The position numbers were made by a program, and so were the translations under genes. This document shows positions 43,183 through 53,800 of a stretch of 64,000 nucleotides of DNA, one piece after another. This DNA comes from Loripinus fragilis (Eukaryota > Mollusca > Bivalvia > Lucinida > Lucinidae), in contig OZ026518.1 of the NCBI GenBank assembly GCA_964019695.1, positions 81,711,950 through 81,775,949 on the forward strand. Reading direction: 5' to 3'. Under the pieces are notes generated by a model. It was not told the DNA's origin and searched no databases. It worked only from the letters and a program-made list of their open reading frames with translations. The stretch's first letter is position 1, and each line of letters begins with the position of its first letter.

Positions 43183-43319
43183 CTGTTAGAAGGAGATCCT
43201 TCAGGGATGATTGGAAGTCCTCAAGACGATCCTGTAGATGTGGATCATCAAAATCTCCCTCACAGGTGAACACAGTCTCAATGTAGTCCTCCTGTGGACC
43301 CATGCTCAACTGACGTCCC
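43183..43319 (-). CDS. NCOA6: NCOA6, first coding exon seen
   Basis: The 137-nt exon runs from a TTATTTTCAG|GG acceptor to a TCTAACAG|GTATAC donor. It joins the next exon in phase 1, making Asp (G|AC). The likely start is the ATG at 43303-43301. It has A at -3 and G at +4, and the five codons upstream of it in the exon are open, so an upstream exon contributing N-terminal residues cannot be excluded. From the ATG it reads MGPQEDYIETVFTCEGDFDD and then a predicted helix (LQDRLEDFQSSLKDLLL). The vertebrate protein has VAFKGNIDDKDFKWKLDAIL at the same place, with about 50 more residues before it. Confidence 0.8.
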
Positions 43320-43550
43320 CTGAAAATAAATAATAATAACTTGTAACCCAAGTATACTCTTACCTCATGGGATTTCCTATCAATTTTCAGTTTTGGGCAA
43401 GGAACAAACAATAGACATTTCCAAACGACACCCAGAATGTCACTCAAAAGTCACCTGATAGTGTACAAATGTATACTGACCAATGCATTATATACTGAGA
43501 AAATACTGAATAAGCAACACGAAATAGAAAACCATTTAAGTATTGAATTT

Positions 43551-43674
43551 TAGATTTTTAGCTTGCACTGGTTGATGAAAAACATTAAGCTTCTTATTGT
43601 CTATTGGCTTGTCGGAGACACTAAAATAGCTTATGTATTTCATTATCCAATGCAAGCTAAAAATCTAAGTTTCA
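43551..43674. repeat. Short MITE, TTAGATTTTTAGCTTGCA ends
   Basis: TTAGATTTTTAGCTTGCA pairs with TGCAAGCTAAAAATCTAA across 124 bp; no coding capacity. Confidence 0.65.
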
Positions 43675-43690
43675 ATTCTTAGTTACATTT

Positions 43691-44022
43691 AATATTTAAT
43701 TCTAACGCACCTCGCCTATATAGCCAATGGTTAAACTCAGTGATTTATTGGTTGATAAATCACTGCAATGACCGGCGTGATATCATTCAGTCGCCAGTTT
43801 GAATTTTCATGACGTCATCTATCACATACGGCATTGCAACGTTGACAATAGATGGTGTAACGTCGTTTTTACAACTGCTTGACGTTCAAAATGTACGTAA
43901 AAATTGGCGTTTCAGTCTAAACAGGAGTTGCGGGAAATTCTGACAGGCTGTTCAAGATGGCGGAATCGTTATAGACTCTGAAGGATTCATTCATATTTTT
44001 AATCTTTTGTGTGTTAGAATCG
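43691..44022. repeat. ATTCTAACGCAC element, copy 1
   Basis: Inverted ends ATTCTAACGCAC and GTGTGTTAGAAT. The interior shares GGTGTAACGTCGTTTTTAC with a second copy at 55097-55408. It also holds GTGATTTATTGG / CTAAATCAC-like stems, TGACGTCA (43810 region) and AAGATGGCGG (43954). Confidence 0.6.
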
Positions 44023-44039
44023 AAATGAATTTGCACTGA

Positions 44040-44175
44040 CAGTGATTTGTGGCTTTATATATCACTGTCTGTCTGTCAGTTGTAAGTGGATAAATCATTC
44101 GCGCTTCGCGCTCATGATTTATTCACTTTAACTACTGACCTCCAGCCAGTGATATATAAAAGCCACAAATCACTG
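44040..44175. repeat. 136-bp long hairpin with CGCGCTTCGCGC apex
   Basis: CAGTGATTTGTGGCTTTATA at the left pairs with ATATAAAAGCCACAAATCAC at the right. The inner stem TGGATAAATCATTCGCGC pairs with GCGCTCATGATTTATTCA. Similar apex designs occur in the hairpins at 54181, 54331, 54840 and 60744. Confidence 0.7.
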
Positions 44176-44199
44176 TGAGCGCGAATCTATTTCTTAATT

Positions 44200-44784
44200 A
44201 AATATCCTTAATAACACTCCATTCAAACCTTGTAAAATGAAACAATTTATTTGTAACATAGGTTATGGAACAGCCAGGGTCAGAGCATAAGAAGTGAACA
44301 TAACATTGTGGTGCTATGTGAATAACGCCATGCAAATGATGATAAACAAAGAAAGCTATTGGTTGGGGTTGTCAGACATACTGTAATTTCTCTAATACAG
44401 GCCCGGGCGTCTATTAGAATCATTACCGTTCACAGAGATGGGGTGGGCCTCTATTAGAGGCTACAAGTGTGAGAAACGTCTGTAGCTCCAATTTATCTAT
44501 AGGGTCACCATCTTGAAATGCTAGTGTCGCAAAGTCTGTAGGTAGTAGACTATTGACACGATAAGCGATTATTTCCGCCCTAGGTTTCGATAAAACTTTA
44601 AATATGCACTGTCCAGTGCATAACACATTACGAGGTTCACAATTTGCCAGCGAGGGTTGGTATTTCCGTAGGGCCAAAAACAATGTACCTTATTTAGAGG
44701 GACAATTTGTTGGCAGCATATAACAAATTTGAGATGTTTCTGCATAAGGCAGTCCCGTTTTTTTTCTTCAATAATCGTGGGCGG
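44200..44784. other. Non-coding sequence, one known-looking repeat fragment
   Basis: 44395-44460 has CTCTAATACAGGCCCGGGCG and CTCTATTAGAGG, an old inverted fragment. No gene. Confidence 0.35.
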
Positions 44785-44882
44785 ACCGTTCTTTTGAGCA
44801 CCCAAAACATATGTTAAAACTGATGGGTAAGAAAATATTTACAATTTTACGCTCAAAAAAATTGTTTATCTAAACCTGTGAT
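44785..44882. repeat. GGTGCTCAAAAGAACC hairpin MITE, half copy
   Basis: Begins GGTTCTTTTGAGCACCC and keeps only the AAACATATGTTAAAACTGAT side to TTATCTAAACC. Confidence 0.6.
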
Positions 44883-46437
44883 ACACACTGGAAACATTCT
44901 TCGTATCAGCAGAAGACATTCATCAAATCAACCTTGACTTTACAAGCATGTACCATAGCCTTGAACGCATATGAAACCAATATTTTATGACACATCATTG
45001 TGTTAAACTGACGTCACTTTGATTTAAATTTCTGTTGTCAGATTTATGATTTAGACATTCAATTTGGCAGTATATTGCGATCATTTCATAAAGAGATAAA
45101 GATAAAGGTAAAGAAAAAGATAAAGAAGCCTTATTTAACGTCGCTTATAATGTAACAGACAACATTAGCTCATGAGCTATTCTGCGACATAACAATTATA
45201 ATAGAGAATAATAGAGAAATCATGAATAGTTTCTTATTTCTTACCAGAGGACAGTTGTCATATATATTAGTGGGAAAAGATATTGAATGAGCCTGATGTG
45301 CAAGTACCACAAAGCATACAAAAAACTTGCATAAACTTAAGGTTACTTAGGTACTTGAATATTGGTCTGCTTTCAGTAAACTTTGCACTTGCTTTTTGAA
45401 TAGATGAAAACAAAGGACCTCTGACGGTGGTAATGGGAATCACAGTGTATCGCTGCATATAATTATGATAAAAATTAAAGTTGATCAAATGCTTCCATCT
45501 TAATATATAAGCTTCGTGTTGGTCTCTATTTTATGATTTTGCATTTGATTTCCTATTTCCATGAATACACAGCTTTATTTTGTGGCTAAAATGGTTACTT
45601 TTTGTATTATACATATAGGAAAATGATATACCACAGCCCAAAATGTGACGTCTGGGCGAGCCCGAACATTAGCATTTAGATTTTTGGTGTGCTCCCTTGA
45701 AAATATTTTTTCCAGTATAATGAAATAATTAGTACAAGTAAGCTCCCTTTTCATAACCCATTTGTCGTGAAATATTACAACGTTTTTAGTATATTTTTTT
45801 TAAGATTATGAAAATTGTCCCTTTACTAAATTCAGTTGGTAGATTATTTTGCACATATACTGTATATATGCAATACACATAAACCACATGGCCCTTGACT
45901 AGGTGTGCTTTACGCATGGATGAATGGTTATAGTACATTGCTGCATAATATTGCACCAGGTAAATACATTGTCATCAAGGTTGAATTTGGACTACAGTTG
46001 CGCTTCAAAATATTTCTTAACAAATCAGATAGAAAAAACAACAACAAAAATAATCATTAAAATGCTCATGATTTGGACTTTAAAATACTTTTGCTGTGAT
46101 TTGTAATCGAGTAATGATGATATAATACCCTTACACGTGAAAATAATTGATTTCTAAATGTTTTTGCGAAGTCAAATTGTGCAACCCCTACCCCCTTTGG
46201 TAGTGTCTCCTGTTTTGTAGTAGGGGTCTGCCTGTCCAATTATAACCTTAATTCATTCCTAATACACCAAGCGTCCTATTCAACAGGACTCCAGTGATAT
46301 CTTATGCATAGGGAAGTTTTGGGAAGCATCTGAAAAATAGGCAGATACCCTATCAAAGTGTTGGAGGTCCTTTATCATTTGATGGAATAATAATTATCCC
46401 CAGTTTTTAATAAACACTGTTTATTTTTAATCTTTAA
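44883..46437. other. Non-coding sequence, nothing recognised
   Basis: AT-rich. GATAAAG-rich simple sequence lies at 45093-45130, with a TTATTTAACGTCGC motif after it. No exon or element boundary is seen. Confidence 0.3.
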
Positions 46438-46439
46438 TT

Positions 46440-46678
46440 GAGCCATGGCATGAGATTTCCAACAATGTGGTATGAGCCACCAGCAAAGCCTCAGATCAGC
46501 CTGCGCATACGCCCAGTCTGATCAGAGCCTTTGCTTGTCGCTTGCATATTTTACGAGTGCTTAGCTACTGACTGAACAACATTTGGAGATTCTAAGCTTA
46601 AAAGGAGACTGCACAGGCTCGTTGAGTCTACACTTGTCAAAATGCCACATTGTTGGAAATCACATGCCACGGCTCATT
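46440..46678. repeat. GAGCC..TTTCCAAC MITE, complete copy
   Basis: Ends GAGCCATGGCATGAGATTTC and AATCACATGCCACGGCTC, with the full inner stem. Confidence 0.75.
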
Positions 46679-47638
46679 ATTATACTAGAGGACCTGAAGT
46701 GCTCACCTGACACTGGGTCACAAGATCTTCATACTGTTAAACTAGGTAAAACAAATGTCATATCTATAAAGTTTTAAGTAATGAAATATGAGTTCATCCA
46801 GCCCAGTGTTTTTCTGAGACAAAAGATGTGTATTGTTGGTTGGAAGTCAAAACTTGTATCTTTGATTTTTACATTTTTCAGGAGAGACAAAAAACTGAAT
46901 AACTTTTGCTAGGAGTGTCCTATATTGCTGGAAGTCAGAGAGGAAATTATTTAGTAACATCCAGATTTACTGTTATTGGTGTTTTGAACTTCCAAAAAAG
47001 ATTTCACGGTCATTATGAAGAGTTTCACTTGAGTTACGTCATTCTGACCATTTTTTCGTGAAAAACCATCCAGTTACGACATTTTGAGCATCTTTTTCAT
47101 GACAAAACCTTGTATCTCGGTAAAATGAGCACCAAAATAATGGAATATTTCATAGAGTCGATATTTTGAAGCATGATTGATGCTTTTAAGGGGGTTCTAA
47201 TTGGTCTAGAGCTACGAGAACTTGACAGAATGTGCGCCATGTGTTTGGCATTCCCGCCTTGACAAAAATGGAATGGATGAATTTTATGTCTCACTACTCA
47301 AACCACAACGTGGGAAAAGGCCCTTTTGTATAAAAGCAAACTTACTTAGCAAATTTACTGTTTAATGCTGTGGTTTATTTGGCTTTTTTTAAGTAATAAC
47401 ATCTACTGTTACTTGCAAATTTATGTTTAATTTTGACGGATTAGAAGAGCTGACCAGGCAGCGTATGACCTAAGTACTTCATGGTGAACATAAGCTTAGA
47501 TGGGCGTTTTCCCGTGGTAATTGTCCCTACCCGAGGCATGTCTATTTCATATCTGTGATAGAAATCCATGTTAATTTGGTTGATTTTAGCTGAAGAACTC
47601 AATTCCGATGGATCGAATGCTTCTTATACCGTACACCA
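46679..47638. other. Non-coding sequence, nothing recognised
   Basis: 46685-46760 resembles the CTAGAGGACCTGAAG..GCTCACCTGA repeat edge also seen at 48528. The rest looks unique and has no recognised gene. Confidence 0.3.
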
Positions 47639-47639
47639 A

Positions 47640-47775
47640 ATGTGTAATTACCATTCGTCACTAGTCACGGTGGAGGTGACCTAGAGTGACGCACGGTGTC
47701 GCCACAGTGCCGACACTGACATCCACCGACAGAACGAGACTGGGCGAGACAGATGACCGTTTCAAAGTGGATTTG
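47640..47775. promoter_or_regulatory. GC- and CpG-rich patch, possible promoter or 5' exon
   Basis: About 130 bp are clearly richer in GC and CpG than the surroundings (GTGACGCACGGTGTCGCC, CCGACAGAACGAGACTGG). On the minus strand a donor-like ATG|GTAATT lies at its lower edge, which could make it a 5' exon for NCOA6 4.3 kb away. A TATATAAA at about 47817 faces the plus strand. No transcript evidence. Confidence 0.2.
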
Positions 47776-48199
47776 ATAATAGCCACAGTGTTGCAGTGTG
47801 TATTTTATTGCACTGTTATATAAACATTACAGTCGCGCTTAACAGGTGAAGACACGTTTAAACTGTCGAAAACGACCAGTAGCATAGCGCAGGCTTTTCA
47901 CGGTGGTGTGCTAGTTATAATAGAAAAGCGTTATAAATCAGCGCTATTTGTCCAGATTTTCTCCCCCCCTGGTGTAATTCAATATGAAGTATGCCGACAC
48001 CTGCACGTGAAAAAGAAGTGTATGTGACAAAATTCACATCTCACTATCATTTAAGCACAGATAATGAAATGAGGTTCTACAATAAACATTACTTTTATTT
48101 CGAAATTGAAAGTTTTCTTTTTCTTCTCAAATCAACGTTGTTGTTGTTGCTTCTACAAAAGCTCAGACGTGTGTGCATTCATGCACATTTGGCAGAGCC

Positions 48200-48640
48200 T
48201 TAGCTACTCAGTACATTTAATAGACTTAGACACGATATCGACGTAGGTCATTATTGCATATGCGAGCAGCCGTAGCTCAGACGAGTGTGTGCATTTGCGC
48301 AGTCTGACCAGGGTCTTTCTACTTGTGTATGAAACAAAAGTACATTTAGAAAGTGATCGAGACCAAACATGTATATAAAATATGGACCTCGACGCGAGAA
48401 AACCTGATTTTGTTGGAGATAATGCCCAAACCACATTCACATCTTCAGAGCATGTACAAAACATCTGCAAAGTCCCGAAAAGATGGAATCAAATTGATGG
48501 TGAAAAATGACGAAGTTCACAAGTTAAAACTAGAGGACCTGAAGGTCCTGAGGCGCTCACCTGATCTCCTTAATAATGTTAAAATAGGTCAAGGTCAACT
48601 ACAGCTTATAATGGAATAAATTTTGTTTTTACCATATACA
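48200..48640. repeat. Repeat fragments
   Basis: 48265-48320 is a CAGTCTGACCAGGGTC hairpin fragment, 48382 starts a GGACCTCGACGCGAGAAAAC fragment, and 48528-48570 is a CTAGAGGACCTGAAGGTCCT edge with GCTCACCTGAT. Confidence 0.4.
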
Positions 48641-48663
48641 TTTTGGTCAAGTGACCTAAACAA

Positions 48664-48810
48664 TCTACGGTAAATGTTCTAAAATTTCGAACACTCTAAA
48701 ATTACGAACACCTGAAATTATCGCCGAAAATAATTTTTAAAACATCCTAAAAAATCGAACACTGCCCTTTTTCGGAAAAGTGAATTTCTAAAATTACGAA
48801 CACACGTTAT
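48664..48810. repeat. TAAAATTACGAACAC short repeats
   Basis: The phrase CTAAAATT(A/T)CGAACAC occurs four times between 48680 and 48805 with variable spacers. CGGTAAATGTTCTAAAATTT is also found at 12852. Confidence 0.5.
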
Positions 48811-49580
48811 TTTCAGCGGAAAATCGATGTCCGTTTATCTGTTTGTCCCATCTGTGCTCGGTATACTTCTACCATACAGCACGTGAGCGGTAGCGACATT
48901 TGGAAGGTTCCATTCAACTTAGATGGGTAATCTGGCACTTGACGTTCTATTTCGCATGCCAGCGCGCGACGTTATACGTTTTACATTATTCAAGGTCACC
49001 AGCATTGACGAACTTGATGCACAGACAAGTTCCTGCAACGTTTCCGAAACTGCTTGAGAATGCATCCACTCCATCATTATTTATTACTGACCAAACATTG
49101 ACCTTCAGGCTGTGATTCAGCAGAGCAATTCTCAATAGTGTGCTGTGATACATACTCGTTTTTTTTCTAAAATACCCCCCTGAATCTGCCACTGACAAAG
49201 GTATCCCACCCCTGTCGCCCCCTGGCTCTTTTTCGCTATCTTACTTTCTTTTTAGCAGCACTCACTTAGAGCTTTTCTTGCTCAGTTTTGGTCGTGAAGT
49301 GGACCGTTTTAACCCAGGTTTTCATCACACACACATTTTAACAATGGTATCATGGTTTTGAAAGAAGGCATGCGTGTCTATGAATCGAATGTAAGCTAAT
49401 AAAATTGGAAAAAGTAAACCTGTTTTTTGGAAACGCAAAACATATTCTTCTATAAATGAAATAAGTTTGAAATCAATTGCGAGTCGCGAATACTTATTAC
49501 ACTACTGCTGGTTCCTGCTTTGCACACAAAATATCGGTGACAGCATAGTAAATAGTAAAATTGAATGCGGGTACACAGTT
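48811..49580. other. Non-coding sequence, possible transposase scrap
   Basis: The minus strand at about 49110-48990 reads HSLKVNVWSVINNDG, reminiscent of the KVNVWCGIS block of Tc1/mariner transposases, but too little remains to be sure. Otherwise nothing. Confidence 0.2.
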
Positions 49581-49582
49581 GT

Positions 49583-49634
49583 CCAATAGGAGGTTTTAGG
49601 AATTCCCAAAGTGACGTCATTTTCGCGCATGCGC
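49583..49634. promoter_or_regulatory. CCAAT, CRE and NRF1 site cluster
   Basis: A CCAAT box (49583-49587), a perfect CRE TGACGTCA (49612-49619) and a perfect NRF1 palindrome GCGCATGCGC (49625-49634) lie within 52 bp. Such clusters are typical of housekeeping proximal promoters. No exon could be attached on either strand. It could serve NCOA6 (minus, 6.3 kb upstream of the first coding exon) or an unseen plus-strand transcript. Confidence 0.35.
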
Positions 49635-49980
49635 ATATCCGTGGCCGTCAACGGTTCGTCCAGCTCTATGGAATCTGTGTTAAATGTGGGTTTATATTTT
49701 GAGAAAATGGGCTTTTATAGCCAATGTCATATCAAAACTTGTTTGTATTCTTTGATATACATTCAAAATACATCTTACCGATAAATAATGGTTCCGAATA
49801 ACAAACGTTTATCCATTTAAAAGGCAAAATATGAGGCTGCGGGAAGTCCAGAAGTGTCGAGCAGAACGCTGATATTTTCTTCCAATATAACCCATAAAAA
49901 CTTTAAACATGTAAAATTTTGGTTTGTTTATGCATTTTTATGATGAACAGAGTGAATCCACCTGCTTGTTTGCCAGTTCT

Positions 49981-50016
<36 letters not shown>

Positions 50017-50434
50017 CATCCGTGATATCATCTCAAAACCAGTGATTATTGACAGTCCAAAAGTAGCTTTATTAGGCTAATTAAAAACAGTTAACTTACG
50101 ATTAATTTGTCCCAAAGAAATAACTAAAATTCCAAGTTAAATATTTGATTTTCACAGTTGACACCGTTCTAACAGATCCGTTTTATCACCCTCTGTTGAA
50201 TAATTGAACGACACGCCCCGCGGACTGGCGGAATCAGAGTGTTTTCACAAGTGATTGTCATTGGTGTAATAAAAGAGGGGGTCATAAAAGATCTTTAAAG
50301 GATGCCGACATGCTGGACCCAAAATCACTTGGTCCGAGATTATAACACATTTTAACAAGTCTGACATAATGCAACGACACTGAATTCGTTCTTTATTAGT
50401 TACATTCTAATTCGTGGTCGTGTTTTTGTATAAA
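49635..50434. other. Non-coding sequence with a (CT)15 microsatellite
   Basis: (CT)15 at 49983-50012. The remainder is not recognised. Confidence 0.5.
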
Positions 50435-50537
50435 CACTAGCTAATATATATTGTCTGTCTGTCTGTCTGTCAGATGGGCCAGTTTCATTTTAATTCATTG
50501 CCTGTTTTTTTTTTGAAAAGCACTAGCTAATATATAA

Positions 50538-50585
<48 letters not shown>

Positions 50586-50700
50586 AGTCAGGACATGTGT
50601 ATTTATGTTTCTATCCGTCTGTCTGTCTGAACATGCACACGTAAAGGAACATACATGTGCATGTTCAGACAGACAGACGGATACATGTGCATGTTTTGTC
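50435..50700. repeat. (CTGT)n microsatellites and an adjoining palindrome
   Basis: CACTAGCTAATATATA is followed by (CTGT)n twice, at 50452-50472 and 50539-50585. Then CCGTCTGTCTGTCTGAACAT pairs with ATGTTCAGACAGACAGACGG (about 50615-50681) across a short loop. Confidence 0.75.
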
Positions 50701-50749
50701 GTATAACTGTCCACTTCTTCTTCTGAATATCCATCTTCATCTTACTTAT

Positions 50750-51370
50750 GCTCCCGCGAATCTGCGCAGGCTCACCTAAGGCAATGCAACAAGTTGACAT
50801 TGTGCAGTCTCGAATGAGCCTTCGCTGTTCGAGAGGAAAATGTAATTATGTTTTAGCGACATCGATTGCGCATTCGCTACTCGAGAAGAAAGTCAACATT
50901 ATATTTTTTCTATTTTCAGCCCCTAGTTTATGTCCACAATCAAATGTACAAGTGTCGACTGCTGATAACCTTTGAAAACAGTTCAGGCCCGACAAAATGT
51001 TCTCGCGAGAATGCCTGCATGTGCAGACTCGTATCAGCCTTCGCTGCTCGAGAAAAACTGTTCTGTTTCTTTTTCAGCGCCCATTTATGTCCTTAATCAT
51101 CTGCTACTAGTGTCGTCCGCTGATAACCTTTTCAAACAGCTTGGACCCAGGGCAGACCCGGCAAAACTTTCTTGCGAAAATGGCGCGCATGTGAAGTCCC
51201 GCATGAGCCTTCGCTGCTGGAGAGGAAAGTGTTTTTTTTTTTATTTTTTAAGTGCACATTTCTGTTTTTTGTTAGTTCCTTTCTTTCTACAATCATCTAT
51301 TCAGTTTTGTTGAAATAGCTGTTTTAGCAGTGTGTGTTCTTGCGAGAACGCACACATGAGCCTTCGCTTC
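50750..51370. repeat. Irregular tandem units of about 170 bp
   Basis: The phrases GAGCCTTCGCTGCTCGAGA, GCGCCCATTTATGTCC and CGCTGATAACCTTT recur near 50815, 51040, 51210 and 51360. Open frames over the region arise from the repeats. Confidence 0.55.
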
Positions 51371-51977
51371 TCGAGAGGATTTTTTTTATGCATTTTTGGG
51401 TCGAGTTGCCCTGCACGCAAGATGAATTCCTACACGATGCGACATTGTGAAATTTCGTACATGCAATTAAATAATGCAATGATCATATATTTCAAAATGT
51501 GTTCCATTTGTAAGTTCTTTACAATAATAGTTGAAAATATCTACATTCGGTTTCAGAGTCTAGTTACATAAAATAAATAAAAAAAAAAAATAAACAACCG
51601 CCTTGTTTATTGTTAGCAAACACTTTTTAAAGAAAATTAATGAAGTGTGTCATTGACAAAAGTTCGTTAATTATCAAAATAGTTGCCTTAAAATGGTGAA
51701 TTTTTGTTGTGTTAATTTGAATTGAAAAGTTTAACGGCTCCCGATTTATTCATTTCAAACGCAACGACAGACAAATTATCTCAATAAATGTTAATATTAT
51801 TTGACGAAGTATTTCTAGATGCATTCAAGATGCATTTACAATTCACATTTATATAGATTAAATAGCAAATTGTAACAACGGAACTTAAAATCGGTGGAAA
51901 ATGTTGAAAGTTCTACTGCTTTCCCTATCTAGACAATACACAGTTGACGGCCAGTATATCCCAAGTCTATTTATAGA
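51371..51977. other. Non-coding sequence, nothing recognised
   Basis: AT-rich, no gene or element seen. Confidence 0.3.
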
Positions 51978-52058
51978 ACCGGAAGTACGTCACGATAAAA
52001 CCTCCTATATTGCTTTTGATTGGTCGATTTAAACAGCAACTTGCACTGGATATATATT
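51978..52058 (+). promoter_or_regulatory. Promoter-like cluster: ETS, half-CRE, CCAAT, TATA
   Basis: ACCGGAAGT (ETS core, 51978-51986) runs directly into TACGTCA (51986-51992). An inverted CCAAT (GATTGG) lies at 52018-52023 and TATATAT at 52050-52058. Order and spacing suit a plus-strand start near 52080. Prediction only. Confidence 0.35.
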
Positions 52059-52091
52059 TGGGCAAAACAGCGACTTCTCCACACAAATTTC

Positions 52092-52193
52092 ATGCCAGAC
52101 AGCCAGTCCTGTGATGAGGCAACTCTTGCAGGACCGCACGTAAATCTGCCGGTCAGGACCGCTGGTCCTGCAGAGTTTCATAATGGTATTTAG
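52092..52193 (+). CDS. Speculative small ORF or first exon
   Basis: ATG at 52092 opens 33 codons (MPDSQSCDEATLAGPHVN and on) about 12 nt beyond the start expected from the TATA at 52050. A GTATTT donor-like site lies at the end (after CATAATG), so it could be a first coding exon. The peptide matches nothing I know. The DNA also has a GCAGGACC / GGTCCTGC stem (about 52128-52173). No downstream exon was found; the open frame 52477-52668 (ending DFDNGRWIKDWL) is a possible but unsupported continuation. Confidence 0.15.
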   Translation: MPDSQSCDEATLAGPHVNLPVRTAGPAEFHNGI

Positions 52194-53340
52194 AATTGGT
52201 TCCTACACTCTGTATGCTGTGCCATTTTCCGTCAAAAATGTGCATTACTTCATGGGAGAACACCTTCAGTCTTGCCTTTGGTGCTAAGTAAATGTCATTA
52301 TTATGATAGCATTTATCAAAAAACCACCTTGTTTAGCTGGTGTTCACAGTTGTTAGCCACCCTGTGTGAATTATTCTTGATTTAGCTTTTACGGTTCGAA
52401 AATAGTAACGACATATGCATGACACTTTTATCTCTTCATTCAAAATGCAAACTGCTTAACTGAAATTAATATTGAGATGCGTTTCGTTGTAACGGTTGCC
52501 ACCGAAATTATTGACTTGCAAAGCGATACACGGGAGAAAATTTGGAAAAAAATCTCCAGGACTGATTTGACCAATCGGTGCATGTCGACAACACCAGATT
52601 TGCAGCCAAATAATGCGGACTTAGCAACTGATTTTGACAATGGCAGATGGATAAAAGATTGGTTGTGAACTGTCTAATGATGAGCAATGTTCTGTGTACC
52701 TGTGGAGGTGACAAAACCTTCCTAGAAATGACCTTGTTTTCTCAACGCCATGGAACAATAACAAGTGCCGCCATTTGCAATACTCTCACGACGCATGCGT
52801 TTGTCAACTACGGAACTCTGGGAGCTAAAATAAGCTGGCGGGAAAAGCAAATCAGCTGATGCCGGGTGCCTCCCATATAGTCTATAGGACCAGAAATGAG
52901 CAGTAAACAAATGTGCGGGTCGTCCCTTCAATACTTAATCAAAATACAAATGTAGGCTACCTGACCTAACAAAAGAAACTTTATTTTATTTATTTAACGT
53001 CGATACAAGATACAATAAACTTTATTTAACGTCTACATGAGCTATTTTCCGACAAACAAGAGTATAAAATAACAAATAAAATACAGCTGTAAAATGAAAG
53101 CCACAGTTAATTATATCACAAGCAAAATTTGTGCATGCACAACACTTCAGCGTATGCCGACGTAGTCTTATTTACGCTTCTTACGTAGTTGACGTCATTC
53201 CAGGTCCGAAGAACTCTGTAGACGCATTCTGGTAGTTTCTCCATCAGGTTCTTTTGCCCGCGGTGTAACACCATGGCTCGAATTTATATGGGTGCCCTTT
53301 CCAACATAGTAGTCTACTGGTTATACGTTAGACATAAGTT
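52194..53340. other. Mostly unlabelled sequence
   Basis: 52760-52860 has a GCCGCCATTT (YY1-like) motif and GGCGGGAAAA (E2F-like). TTTATTTAACGTC occurs twice near 52990 and 53020, an old repeat edge also near 45132. No gene is assigned. Confidence 0.3.
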
Positions 53341-53349
53341 AGATGTACA

Positions 53350-53640
53350 CTACGTCTTTGAATTTAACGATAATTGTACGAGAGGCCAATTATTCAAAAT
53401 ACAGAAACAATCATGTAAAAGAGACTGAGATTAAATCCATTCCTTATGAGATATATCAGTCGATGGAACTCTCTGAGTGAAGAAATTGTAACCAGAGACA
53501 CAGTGTCACGGTAGTATACATCCGTGACAGTGTTGAAATTTAAAACCGGACTTGACAAATTTCTTCTGTCAGATAGATCTCAGACCCAATATACCCAACA
53601 AACTGGGTCTGAGGATAGATATAATCTATTTATTATTAGC
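53350..53640 (+). pseudogene. LINE reverse-transcriptase ORF, 3' end relic 1
   Basis: Broken frames give TRGQLFKIQKQSCKRD, then SRWNSLSEEIVTRDTV, then LKFKTGLDKFLLSD. These match in order the C-terminal tail of many LINE ORF2 proteins (TRGH..L, WNSLPEEVV, FKNRLDKF). Stops and frame changes separate the pieces, and a short duplication lies near 53500. Only this tail remains. Confidence 0.65.
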
Positions 53641-53800
53641 CAACCGTCTATATACGGAGTAATTGTCTATTTTTTTGCTATGTCATGAGTCACTGAAATA
53701 ATCCACCCGTCGATAAATTTGATTATTACCCAACCGTCTATATACGGAGTAATTGTCTATTTTTTGCTATGTCATGAGTCACTGAACTATTCCACAGGTC
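53636..53800. repeat. Tandem duplication of about 87 bp
   Basis: CAACCGTCTATATACGGAGT through GTCATGAGTCACTGAA is present twice in direct order (from about 53641 and 53728). Confidence 0.8.

Larger units (their letters stand above)
23826..43319 (-). other. NCOA6: NCOA6 gene locus (coding exons seen)
   Basis: Four minus-strand exons join in frame: 43319-43183, 41110-38783, 29223-26299 and about 24005-23826. Introns are 2,072, 9,559 and about 2,293 bp, all phase 1. Coding length from the likely ATG at 43303 is about 1,850 codons, against about 2,060 residues in the human protein. Conserved islands occur in the vertebrate order: an N-terminal acidic block, the KVEPWNSVRVTF block, the LVNLL box with a basic signal, an S/P/R-rich block, then a basic C-terminus. 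Known role: nuclear scaffold of the KMT2C/D (MLL3/4) methyltransferase coactivator complex, contacting nuclear receptors. The first, probably non-coding, exon and the true 3' end are not located. Confidence 0.9.

Noticed and set aside
48900..49198. Overlapping frames on both strands as a gene
   Set aside because: Only a weak transposase-like phrase on the minus strand; no consistent coding signal.
50523..50800. Frames rich in DRQT repeats
   Set aside because: They translate the (CTGT)n microsatellite.
52477..52714. Plus and minus frames of 63-68 codons as exons
   Set aside because: The plus frame has protein-like composition but no splice context or family match could be shown, so it is mentioned only as a possibility under 52092-52193.
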